Below the pieces are notes generated by a model. That model saw only the letters and a list, made by a program, of their open reading frames with translations. It was not told the origin of the DNA and did not search any database. From NCBI GenBank assembly GCA_021827405.1, contig JAKAVY010000008.1, positions 1 to 55,755 on the forward strand: a stretch of DNA of 55,755 nucleotides. The letters run 5' to 3'. A program made the position numbers and the translations under genes. This document shows, one piece after another, positions 48,082 through 55,755 of this stretch. The stretch is from Thermoplasmata archaeon. Its GTDB lineage: Archaea > Thermoplasmatota > Thermoplasmata > Lutacidiplasmatales > UBA184. The first letter of the stretch is position 1. The number at the start of each line of letters is the position of its first letter.

Positions 48082-48692
48082 ACCTCCTTTCGGGTCAGCC
48101 GACCAGCGGCTAGCCCTCGAAGGGCGGAGACGGTCTTGCGGACCTGTCCCCACAGGAAGGAGGGGGCCTTGAGGTCCAGGACAAGGAACTCTCCCCGGGG
48201 GGTGACCGAAAGCTCTTGCAGGAGCCGGCGCGCCTCCCGGGGCGGGTCGTCCCGACGGCCGAAGGAGGAGAAGTCATGCTCGCCGACGAAGAGCGCCGCC
48301 CCCTCGCGGTAGGCCGGAAGGGCCGAGGGCGCGGCCGGCTCGAAGTAGCGGTACCAGCGCGCCCGGGCGGCCCTCGGGGAGAAGCCCGCCGGCACCGGCG
48401 CGAAGCCCCAGCAGAAGATCCGGGGATCGAGGGCATTGAGGGCGCGGGCCACGGTCGGGCCCGGGCGTACGGTGGAAAGGGCGATGACGTTCCCCGCGGC
48501 GTGGACCCCCCGGTCCGTCCGGCTGGCCGTCTGGAAGTGGGCGGAGGGCTCCTCCATCATCCCGCGGGAGGCTAATCCCTCCCGGACGAGGCCTTCCACG
48601 GTGGGGAGCCCGGGCTGGCGGGCGTACCCCCGGAAACCGTCCGCGAGGTACCCCACCCTAAAGGCCCAGCGGCGGAGCTCCGGGCCCCCCAT
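47859..48692 (-). CDS. truA: tRNA pseudouridine synthase TruA
   Basis: RVGYLADGFRGYARQPGLPTVEG, FQTASRTDRGVHAAGNVIAL, FLWGQVRKTVSALRGLAAGRLT. Confidence 0.9.
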   Translation of the reverse strand: MGGPELRRWAFRVGYLADGFRGYARQPGLPTVEGLVREGLASRGMMEEPSAHFQTASRTDRGVHAAGNVIALSTVRPGPTVARALNALDPRIFCWGFAPVPAGFSPRAARARWYRYFEPAAPSALPAYREGAALFVGEHDFSSFGRRDDPPREARRLLQELSVTPRGEFLVLDLKAPSFLWGQVRKTVSALRGLAAGRLTRKEVQEALRGERRLSLPLAEPDPLLLVEVDVGVPFQPLDRPGVLPLRFWEEGARSARLRSTLLGEFKERVLPGRSDP

Positions 48693-48711
48693 GCCCGCGG
48701 CCCCGGCCCGT

Positions 48712-49404
48712 TCAGAGAGGGAACTTCGTGACGGAGTACTCCGGGATCAGCGTGGAGGTGTCCTCCACGCCTTCCAGGCGGGAGATCTTCTGGATGACGA
48801 AGTCCAGCACCGCGCGCTTGTTCATCCCCGGTACGTGCGGGAAGTCCAGGACCAGGAGCAGGTCCCAGTCCCCGGCGATGAGATGGGTCTCCCGGACCTC
48901 ATCGAAGGCGATGAGCTGGACCCGGATGTCCTCCACGTCGGAGGTCTTGACCTTAAGGTAGGTGAAGGCCCTCAGGTGGGACATCTCGGCGGGGAGCAGG
49001 TTCAGCAGGGCCTGGGAGGTGAAGTTCTCCGCCCCCTCCAGCCTCCGGTGGGTGTGCTCCACCTGGAGGACGGGGAAGTGCTCCACGCCGCGCAGGGCCC
49101 CGTCCGTCAATTGCCGGAGGACATTGGAGCGGCTCACGTCGACGATCTTCACGGAGTACCCCCGGGGGGGCGCGAGCTCCTGGACCAAGGCCACGGCCCG
49201 TGCCTGGTCGTCCGACAACATGTACGCGGTCTCCGTCCCGGCCATCTCCGGGGAGATGTTGGTCCCGCCGGAGACGACCCCGGCGGGGAGCACCTCCCCG
49301 GCGGAGGTGGTCTCGAGCGAACTGGCGGGCGTCCGGAAAAAGCTCGTGACGGCCTTCTTGCTGCGGATGTAGAGGGTGACCTCTCGGTGCGTCGTGGGCG
49401 GCAT
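48712..49404 (-). CDS. Probable thioredoxin-fold (KaiB/Trx-like, no CxxC) plus C-terminal Lrp/AsnC RAM domain
   Basis: N-terminal: ARAVALVQELAPPRGYSVKIVDVSRSNVLRQL...HFPVLQV. C-terminal: FTYLKVKTSDVEDIRVQLIAFDEVRETHLIAGDWDLLLVLDFP...FVIQKISRLEGVEDTSTLI. No HTH seen. Confidence 0.55.
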   Translation of the reverse strand: MPPTTHREVTLYIRSKKAVTSFFRTPASSLETTSAGEVLPAGVVSGGTNISPEMAGTETAYMLSDDQARAVALVQELAPPRGYSVKIVDVSRSNVLRQLTDGALRGVEHFPVLQVEHTHRRLEGAENFTSQALLNLLPAEMSHLRAFTYLKVKTSDVEDIRVQLIAFDEVRETHLIAGDWDLLLVLDFPHVPGMNKRAVLDFVIQKISRLEGVEDTSTLIPEYSVTKFPL

Positions 49405-49708
49405 GGGGCAGGGAGCGGGCTTCCGCCTACAAGAAGATTCGTAAGGGGGTCGGCCGGGGGCCACGGGGTGGCGGGGTCAGGCTCGAACGCCCCCCCGCTC
49501 GGGACCTTCGCTCCCAGGCGACCGGCGCTCACGGGCCCGGCCGAGCGGTCTTTCCTGGCCGTCCCGGGGATGGAGCTCTGGGTCTCTCCTTGGCCCTCTC
49601 GCGAAGGCGACCCGGGGAAAAGGTGGGGCGCCCAGAGGGGGAAAGGAAACCCCGGGGGAGGTCCCCCGGGGGGAGGAAAAGGTTAGGGTCGGAAGGTCCC
49701 CGGGCCGC

Positions 49709-50212
49709 TCAGAAGCGTCGGGGGGCGTCGCGTCCGCCTTCCCCTCGGTCCCCGCCGCGGTCGCCCCGGCCGTAGCCGCCGCCACCACCACCGCCACCGC
49801 CGCGCCCGAAGCCTCCACCGCCTCCGCCGCCACCGAAGTAGCGCCGCTCGGACTGGAACTCCTGGCTGCTCATGTCCAGCGAGGTGTTCACCTGGTCGAT
49901 GGGGTCGGGGCTCTTGGTCATGCTCCCGTAACGGCCCACGTTGAGCCGGATGTGGCCGCGCACCAGGGAGACGTAGCCGTTGTCGATGAGCACGACGTCG
50001 TCCTTGGCGATGCTGCCGATCTGCTCGTTCCAGAGGGAGAGGGTCACCACAGCGGTGTCGTCCCCGACGACCGCCTCGGCCACCTTACGGGGGTCCCCGT
50101 ACTTTCCCATCACTTCCTTCGCTTCGCCAACGTTCACCACCTTGGCGTGCACGTTCACTTGCTTCGAGCTCGGCGTCAGGTCCTTCACTTTGGTCAGGGG
50201 CTTGTCGGTCAT
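49709..50212 (-). CDS. OB-fold single-stranded DNA-binding protein with Gly/Arg-rich tail
   Basis: VKDLTPSSKQVNVHAKVVNVGEAKEV...VVTLSLWNEQIGSIAKDDVVLIDNGYVSLVRGHIRLNVGRYGSM, typical archaeal SSB/RPA OB fold; tail FGGGGGGGGFGRGGGGGGGGGYGRGDRGG. Confidence 0.88.
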   Translation of the reverse strand: MTDKPLTKVKDLTPSSKQVNVHAKVVNVGEAKEVMGKYGDPRKVAEAVVGDDTAVVTLSLWNEQIGSIAKDDVVLIDNGYVSLVRGHIRLNVGRYGSMTKSPDPIDQVNTSLDMSSQEFQSERRYFGGGGGGGGFGRGGGGGGGGGYGRGDRGGDRGEGGRDAPRRF

Positions 50213-50387
50213 GGGCGTTGGTTCCTTCCTTGGGTTTGTCTGGCCTTGGGGCCCGAAAACCCTCCGAGCTCAACTTCCCAACCTACGGGATGGGTTAAAA
50301 CAAAAAAACCGCACCGCGAACGGGCCGAGGCATCAAACGAAGGGGATTTCCGGATCTTTCAGACCGAGGGTTGGACGTCACTCGAGG

Positions 50388-50394
50388 TATAAAA
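50388..50394 (+). promoter_or_regulatory. TATA box
   Basis: cgaggTATAAAAccc. Confidence 0.6.
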
Positions 50395-50411
50395 CCCTCC
50401 CCTGACGCGTC

Positions 50412-50600
50412 GTGGCAACCCGCGGAAGCGCGGGAAGAGGCCCCTTTCCGAGGGGCCCAGGGATCGGAGCCGAAGGATAGCGCCGCCCTAGGTCCATCGG
50501 GCCCCCCCGTGAACGGTCGCTCAGGCGCCCCCCCCGGGTACCGGCCGCGGGGCAGGCTCGCTCGGTCAAGCGGCCTGGGCTACCGTTCCTCGTCGGGGTC
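50412..50600 (+). ncRNA. Candidate structured non-coding RNA
   Basis: About 25 nt after TATA 50388-50394; hairpins CCCGCG-GAAG-CGCGGG (50419-50434), GGCCCC-TTTCCGA-GGGGCC (50439-50457), GGCCGC...GCGGCC (50543-50548/50570-50575); no convincing coding frame. Confidence 0.3.
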
Positions 50601-50826
50601 GTGGTTGGGGAGGAACATGAAGGGACCCAAGGGCTTGATCCTACCCCGGACCGCCACCCGGTCCTCGGGCCGTGCGGCCGCGAAGAGGTTTTCCCAGAGG
50701 TCGCCCGGGGGGATCCTCGGTGGGAAGGACAGGACGGACCCGGGGCGCCCGCCGGAGGGTCACCGTGGTCGTCTCAGGGTCCTCCTCCCGTGTGCAGACG
50801 AATCCCCCGGAGTGGGACACCTCCAT
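50580..50826 (-). pseudogene. Small frameshifted gene, or one with a sequencing indel; unknown function
   Basis: Frame from ATG 50826 (MEVSHSGGFVCTREEDPETTTVTLRRAP...) continues one base out of phase into DLWENLFAAARPEDRVAVRGRIKPLGPFMFLPNHDPDEER*; removing one base from a G/C run (50707-50712 or 50742-50745) joins them. Confidence 0.45.
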
Positions 50827-51110
50827 CGTGCCGTAGTGCGTGTCGTTGGGCCGATAGGAGGGTTGGGAACTCGTGGGGCTGGATCGGAAGATTCCTCTCC
50901 TTTCTCGACTTTCCCACCCAGTGTGGCGCTAGGATGGCGATCTCTGCCGGCCCGCGGGTCAGCTCTTTGTTCACGAAAGCTATCAGTCTCGATAATAATA
51001 AGTGGACCCTGTAGCTTAACCGGCTAGAGGAAAGGGACCCCGATGGGGGAACCCCGCGATCTCCTGACCGATCCCGCGCGGTCCCTCCCCCGCTGTCCCC
51101 CTAGGAGCCC

Positions 51111-51806
51111 ATGACGGACCGGTCTTCAGGGAATGGTTGGGGAAACCGGAGCCTCCGTCCCCTGCCGACCGGGGCGCCCAAGGCCGTGCGGATCCCGGCG
51201 GCGGCCTCCGCGCTCAAACCCCAGCTTCCCTTCCCTGGGAACCTTCCGTCCCACGGCGGGCCGGGGGAGCGGTTGCTTCGTACCTTCCAGGCGGAGCCGC
51301 GGTTCCTCCTCCGAGAGTTCCTTGGAGGGGACGGGATCGTCATCGTTTTCGCGCTCGCCATCGGTGCGGTCACCACGTCCGCGCTCTTCCTGCAAGGTGT
51401 CCTCCCCGGCATCCTGCCGGCCAGCCTGCTGGGCCTCTCCCTGGTCACGGGAGTGTACTTTGCCCTGGAGGCCCGGGCGACCTGCCGTCACCAAGCGGTC
51501 TGGGTCACCGACCAGCGGGTGGTCCATGGCTATGGGGGCTTCAAGCCGCGTTTCCAATTCCTGACCCCGGAGGAGGTGTCTCCCGGGGACGTGGTGCAGG
51601 ACCGTTGGGACCGCCGCTTCGGCCTGGCCCGGCTGGCGCTCCGCAGCTTTCGGGCTCCGGTGGAACGCCCCCCTATGGGGTCGAGCCTGACCTCCTCGCC
51701 CGAAGACGGCTGGGTCCGGGGGCTGACCCCCCGGGCCGCGGGCGAGCTGCGGCAGTTGCTCCTCTCCCATCCCGGGCGTCCGGCCCCCCGTCCGGCCCCA
51801 CCCTAA
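51111..51806 (+). CDS. Membrane protein with PH-like (DUF304-type) region
   Basis: Two TM helices (IVIVFALAIGAVTTSALFLQ; LPASLLGLSLVTGVYFALEA) then WVTDQRVVHGYGGFKPRFQFLTPEEV. Confidence 0.6.
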   Translation: MTDRSSGNGWGNRSLRPLPTGAPKAVRIPAAASALKPQLPFPGNLPSHGGPGERLLRTFQAEPRFLLREFLGGDGIVIVFALAIGAVTTSALFLQGVLPGILPASLLGLSLVTGVYFALEARATCRHQAVWVTDQRVVHGYGGFKPRFQFLTPEEVSPGDVVQDRWDRRFGLARLALRSFRAPVERPPMGSSLTSSPEDGWVRGLTPRAAGELRQLLLSHPGRPAPRPAPP

Positions 51807-51949
51807 GCCCCATGGGAGCGAAGCGGCGCGTCGCCGGGATGCGCGGGGAGGAAGGGTCAGGCCGGGGTAGGTCTTCCACCAACGCTCGGGGAAGGAGGAC
51901 CGCCGGGACCGGATGGGACGAGGCTCCCGCTCTGGGGGGCCCGGGGGAG

Positions 51950-53437
51950 TCAGACGTCCAGGTACCGGTAGAACTCGTACGGGTGCGGACGGAGGTCCAG
52001 CTGGAACTGTTCCTCCCGCTTCATCTCCACGTAGGTCTCCAGGAGCGATAGGGAAAAGACCGGGGAGAGGAAATCCGGATCGGAGGCGAGCTCGTCCAGG
52101 GCCTCCCCCAGCGAGCCGGGCAGTTCTCCGATCCGAAGCTCCCGCCGGCGCCGCGCCGGGAGCTTGAAGATGTCCTCGTCCACCGGGTCCCCCGGATCGA
52201 GCTGGCGCCGGATGCCATCGAGACCGGCCAGGGCCAAGGCGGCCTCGGTGAGGTAGATGTTCGCGGCGGAGTCCGGGGTCCGGTACTCCAGTCTCTTCGT
52301 CTCCGGGTGGCAGCGGTGGTAGACCGGGACGCGCACGTTGGCGGAGCGGTTCGCCCGGCTCCAGGCGATGTAGACCGGCGCCTCGTAGCCCGGGACGAGC
52401 CTACGGTAGGAGTTTGTGGTCGGGTTCGTGATCGCGCAGAGGGCCCGGGCGTGGGCGAGCAGCCCGCCCACGTAGTAGCGGCAGAGCTGGGAGATCTCCG
52501 CGTAGGCGTCCTCCGGGTCGAAGAACGCGTTCGTCGCGCCCCGCCAGAGGGACTGGTTCATGTGCATGCCCAGCCCGTTGTCCCCGTAGAGGGGTTTGGG
52601 CATGAACGTGGCCACCTTCCCATGCTGACGGGCCACGTTACGGATCACATGCCGGACGTCCTGGACGTGGTCGGCGGCGGGAACGAGTTCGTCGAAGCGG
52701 ATGTTGATCTCGCACTGCCCGGCGGTGGCCACCTCGTGGTGGTGGGCATCAAGGCGGACGTGGAACGCCTCGGAGAGGTGGTTGCAGATCTCCGAGCGCA
52801 ACGCCTCCAGCGCGTCCGCGGGGCCCGCCCGCTGGTACCCCTCCTTGAAACGGATGCTGCCATGCCCGTCGTTCTCCTGCCAGGGCGCCTCGGCGCTCTC
52901 GAGGGCGTAGCCGGCTCCTCCCCAGGCGTCCCGCACCCCGGTCGCGGAGGGGAAGAGGCGGACCCGGTCGAAGACGAAGAACTCGATCTCGGGGCCCCAG
53001 AAGGACCGGTCGAAGCCGCTCTCCCGGAGGAGCTCCTCGGTCCGTCGCGCCACCCCCCGGGGGTCATGGGCGTAGGGCAGGCGGCTTCCGCCCTCCAGGA
53101 TGTCGCAGACGAACCGGGCGGCCCCTCCCTGGGCGGCGGCCCAGGGGATGGTGGCGAACGTCCGGGGATCCGGTCTGAGGATCATGTCGGACTCGTAGAT
53201 GCGCCGGAACCCCGGGACGGAGGACCCGTCCAGCTTGGGGATGCCTTCCTCGAAGCTCTCCGGGCCCACGGTTTCGGCCGGCACGTGCACGTGGTTGAGC
53301 CCTCCGAGGAGATCGGTGTAGAACAGCTCCACCCAGCGGAGGTCTTGCTGCCGCAAGATGCCCAGGGCTTTCGCCACTGGGTCCTCGCGTCCCTCGCTGC
53401 CTGGCTCCGCCGGTTCCCCTGCCAACGCTCCTGCCAT
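51950..53437 (-). CDS. glnA: Glutamine synthetase
   Basis: VELFYTDLLGGLNHVHVP, FWGPEIEFFVFD, HHHEVATAGQCEINIRFD, VATFMPKPLYGDNGLGMHMNQSLW, NRSANVRVPVY. Confidence 0.93.
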   Translation of the reverse strand: MAGALAGEPAEPGSEGREDPVAKALGILRQQDLRWVELFYTDLLGGLNHVHVPAETVGPESFEEGIPKLDGSSVPGFRRIYESDMILRPDPRTFATIPWAAAQGGAARFVCDILEGGSRLPYAHDPRGVARRTEELLRESGFDRSFWGPEIEFFVFDRVRLFPSATGVRDAWGGAGYALESAEAPWQENDGHGSIRFKEGYQRAGPADALEALRSEICNHLSEAFHVRLDAHHHEVATAGQCEINIRFDELVPAADHVQDVRHVIRNVARQHGKVATFMPKPLYGDNGLGMHMNQSLWRGATNAFFDPEDAYAEISQLCRYYVGGLLAHARALCAITNPTTNSYRRLVPGYEAPVYIAWSRANRSANVRVPVYHRCHPETKRLEYRTPDSAANIYLTEAALALAGLDGIRRQLDPGDPVDEDIFKLPARRRRELRIGELPGSLGEALDELASDPDFLSPVFSLSLLETYVEMKREEQFQLDLRPHPYEFYRYLDV

Positions 53438-53490
53438 GGTCTCCCCGGGGGAGGCGAGGGGGGGCTGCCTATGAACCCTTCCCCGTAGGG

Positions 53491-53508
53491 ATTAGACGTT
53501 CGTCTAAT
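53491..53508. promoter_or_regulatory. Perfect inverted repeat ATTAGACG-TT-CGTCTAAT, candidate operator
   Basis: 8-bp arms with 2-nt spacer, in the glnA/lrp divergent intergenic region, 54 nt from each start codon. Confidence 0.65.
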
Positions 53509-53561
53509 GCCCTTGGAGAATAGTGACAAATAGTAGCGATCCTTGGCACGATGGAGGGCAG

Positions 53562-54044
53562 ATGTCCAATCTAGACCCCACCGACCGGGCCCTCCTGGAA
53601 GAGCTGTCGGTGGACGCCCGCCGCAGCCACCGGGAGATCGCCCGGCGACGGGGCCTCTCCCCCACCACCGTGGCACACCGGATCCAGCGCCTGGAGGAGG
53701 ATGGGATCATCCGGGGGTACGCCCCGCTGCTCGATGACGAGCTTTTGGGCTGGGGGCTCCACGCCGTCCTGGGCATCCGGATCGCCAAAGGGAAGCTCCG
53801 GGAACTGGAGGACCGGCTCGCCCGGGACCCCCACGCCTACGGGCTCTACGACCTCACGGGGGAGTACGACGCGCTGCTCATCGCCCGGTTCCGGGACCGC
53901 CGGGACCTGGACCGGTTCGTCAAACACCTCCTCCAGGACCCCTGGGTCGAGCGAACGAACACCCAGGTGGTCCTCAACCGGGTCAAGGAGGACTTCCGGG
54001 TCCCGCTCCCGGCGCCGGGGGTGGGGCCGGCCCCCGAACGGTAG
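53562..54044 (+). CDS. Lrp/AsnC family transcriptional regulator
   Basis: LDPTDRALLEELSVDARRSHREIARRRGLSPTTVAHRIQRLEEDGIIRGYAPLLD, then RAM domain. Confidence 0.92.
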   Translation: MSNLDPTDRALLEELSVDARRSHREIARRRGLSPTTVAHRIQRLEEDGIIRGYAPLLDDELLGWGLHAVLGIRIAKGKLRELEDRLARDPHAYGLYDLTGEYDALLIARFRDRRDLDRFVKHLLQDPWVERTNTQVVLNRVKEDFRVPLPAPGVGPAPER

Positions 54045-54125
54045 GGTTCGCGAGGGGGCCCCGCGGGGCGGGAACCCCCGAGAGGACGGTATGCCTTCGG
54101 TCATGCCCGGGGGAGTGGCCGGGGA

Positions 54126-55295
54126 CTACCCCGTTCCCGGCGCCGGGCCGTCCACGATGGCGGAGTCGACCCATCGCTCCACCTCGGCCCGGCGCTCCGC
54201 GTGCTCGGAGAGGAAGCGCTGGACCCGGGGGATCAGCCGCCGCTTGCAGTCCCCGCAGAGCAGCTCCCCGCTCCGGCAGGTCCGGGTGATCTCGTTGAAC
54301 TCCCCCGGGTCCGGGGCGAACCGGCTCCGCCACAGCGCCCAGACCGAGCAGACCTCGGGGTTCGCCCCCAGACGGCGCTGCTCCTCCACCGAGGCCCGGC
54401 CGCCGGTGAACGCCCGGGAGATCTTCCGGTCCACCTCCTCGGGAGGGTCGTTCAGGAAGATCACCCCATCCTTGCGGTCCGACGAGGAGCTCATCTTCTC
54501 CTCCCCCGAGAGCCCGGGAAGGAGGCGGTTGTGTAGCAGGGCCGGCTTCGGGAACCCCAAGGGCTCGGCCACGTCCCGGGTGATCCGGAAATGCGGGTCC
54601 TGGTCGATCCCGCAGGGGATGAGGCAGGGGACCGGCCGACCGGCCCGGACGGAAGGCAGGAAGGCGGGCACCGACTGGATGGCCGTGAAGAAGATCGACC
54701 CGATGTTGTTCTGGGGGGTGAAGCCGAAGACCGCCCTCGCGGTGGAGTAGGTCACCCGTTTCGCCACCTTGAGGGCCAGCGGGTAGAGGGAGCGGATGGA
54801 GACCGTGTCGACCAGGATGTGGGTCTTCTTCGGGTCGAAGCCCAACGCCAGGAGGTCGAGCAGGTTCTCCCGGCCCAGACGCCGCGTCTCCTCCAAGGAG
54901 AGCGCCCCCTGGAAGAGGAACTTCTCGTCGTCGGTGACCTGGACCCAGAGCTCCACGCCGAGCTTCTTTTGGAGGTAGCTGGACAGCTCGAACGGCAAGA
55001 GGTGGGCGAGATGGACCTCGCCCGAGGGACCCCGACCGGTGTAGAGGAAGAACGGGTCGCCCCGTTCGTAGCGGTCGAGCACCTCGGGGAGGTCCCGGTG
55101 CGAGAGGTAGATGTCCCGCTCCAGCAGCGGATGGAGGGGGGTCCCGAGGAGGCGGCGGAGCCGGGCCTTCACCGGCTCGTCGAGGGGGCTTGTCCCGAAG
55201 AGCTCCTGGAGGCGGTCGTAGTCGATCTTCCCGCGGACCTCCCAGGGCGTGACCTTGAAGGAATCCTTCCCAGCCGGAGGGGGCGCCTCGTCCAT
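54126..55295 (-). CDS. trpS: Tryptophanyl-tRNA synthetase, archaeal/eukaryal type
   Basis: FFLYTGRGPSGEVHLAHLLPF, WVQVTDDEKFLF, CGIDQDPHFRITRDVA, EEKMSSSSDRKDGVIFLNDPPEEV. Confidence 0.92.
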   Translation of the reverse strand: MDEAPPPAGKDSFKVTPWEVRGKIDYDRLQELFGTSPLDEPVKARLRRLLGTPLHPLLERDIYLSHRDLPEVLDRYERGDPFFLYTGRGPSGEVHLAHLLPFELSSYLQKKLGVELWVQVTDDEKFLFQGALSLEETRRLGRENLLDLLALGFDPKKTHILVDTVSIRSLYPLALKVAKRVTYSTARAVFGFTPQNNIGSIFFTAIQSVPAFLPSVRAGRPVPCLIPCGIDQDPHFRITRDVAEPLGFPKPALLHNRLLPGLSGEEKMSSSSDRKDGVIFLNDPPEEVDRKISRAFTGGRASVEEQRRLGANPEVCSVWALWRSRFAPDPGEFNEITRTCRSGELLCGDCKRRLIPRVQRFLSEHAERRAEVERWVDSAIVDGPAPGTG

Positions 55296-55417
55296 GGATC
55301 GACCGTCCCCCCGGGACCCCGGGGGGCCGGAAGGACGGGGGGGCGAATCTGAGGCGGGGAAAAGCGTTTGGGATGGGCCGGGCGGGGCCGGAGGGTAGGC
55401 ACCTTTCGAAGCCAGCT

Positions 55418-55437
55418 CATTTAATAAGAAAACTAAT
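55418..55437 (+). promoter_or_regulatory. AT-rich TATA-like block
   Basis: tttaataagaaaactaataa, 36-55 nt upstream of ATG 55473. Confidence 0.5.
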
Positions 55438-55472
55438 AAACCGCCGGCCTCCCTCCGCTCCCCGAGGAACCC

Positions 55473-55755
55473 ATGACCCCCCTGGTAGGCCGTGCCCTCG
55501 TCCTGGTCCTGATCGTCGTCCTCGCGCTGACCACCCTCGTCCCCTTAGGCTCGCTCGCGAACCGGCCCCGGGGATCGGGCCTGGGGGGGTCGGGGAGCGC
55601 TCCCTCCCAGGCCCCCACCCCCGGCACCGCCGCCCCCGAGAGCGGGAACGACTACGCCCTCCTTTCCATCGACCCTCCGTCGGCCACGCTTCTCGCGGAC
55701 ACCTCCCAGAGCCTTACCGCCCAGGTCGAGAGCGTCTTCCCCGCCGACCCCGTGG
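55473..55755 (+). CDS. Secreted/surface protein, 3'-truncated by window end
   Basis: ATG opens MTPLVGRALVLVLIVVLALTTLVPLGSLANRPRGSG... (signal peptide, Ser/Pro-rich linker) to window end with no stop. Confidence 0.7.
   Translation, partial: MTPLVGRALVLVLIVVLALTTLVPLGSLANRPRGSGLGGSGSAPSQAPTPGTAAPESGNDYALLSIDPPSATLLADTSQSLTAQVESVFPADPV

Noticed and set aside
50384-50600. Assignment of the structured region as 5S, SRP or RNase P RNA
   Set aside because: Lacks the 5S CCCATTCCGAAC loop, the SRP helix 8 CCGGAAGG...AGCAGCC-type core and RNase P CR-I/CR-V motifs as I recall them; left as an unassigned candidate.
1-55755. CRISPR array, transposase, integrase or prophage module
   Set aside because: No regularly spaced repeats and no cas, transposase, integrase or phage structural motifs seen in any frame; mobile-element explanation for the PPP cluster therefore has no direct support here.

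Overview
This GC-rich window is archaeal. It carries rpoL, TFS, archaeal-type TrpRS and AsnRS, archaeosine synthase (ArcS), KptA, a Hef-like helicase and an archaeal-type OB-fold SSB, and many genes have short AT-rich TATA-like elements upstream. Housekeeping content includes purD, purE, carAB, truA, dut, glnA/lrp, icd, ubiD/ubiA, ribA and one tRNA-Val(UAC). The most notable region is about 21.3-33.4 kb. It holds a compact, overlapping minus-strand cluster: transketolase, transaldolase-glucose-6-P isomerase, a HAD phosphatase, a decarboxylating 6-phosphogluconate dehydrogenase, a bacterial-type Zwf glucose-6-P dehydrogenase and 6-phosphogluconolactonase. Next to it are a GH15 glucoamylase with no obvious signal peptide and a ROK-type polyphosphate glucokinase. 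Together these would form an intracellular glucan -> glucose -> G6P -> oxidative pentose phosphate route, which most archaea lack. In the given sequence tkt and tal-pgi form one 1,600+ aa reading frame. The junction is a C9G7 homopolymer, and removing one base restores a canonical ATGA stop/start overlap, so the trifunctional fusion is either a frameshift artefact, a slippage site or a real fusion. A second apparent one-base indel in a G/C run (about 50.7 kb) supports caution. Other observations include a perfect inverted repeat midway between the divergent glnA and lrp start codons, a candidate structured RNA behind a TATA box at 50.39 kb, a probable thioredoxin-fold plus RAM-domain fusion, a PD-(D/E)XK-like protein, a CuA-like cupredoxin and a PKD surface protein running off the left edge that the ORF track omits. 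All assignments come from reading motifs; no database search was run.
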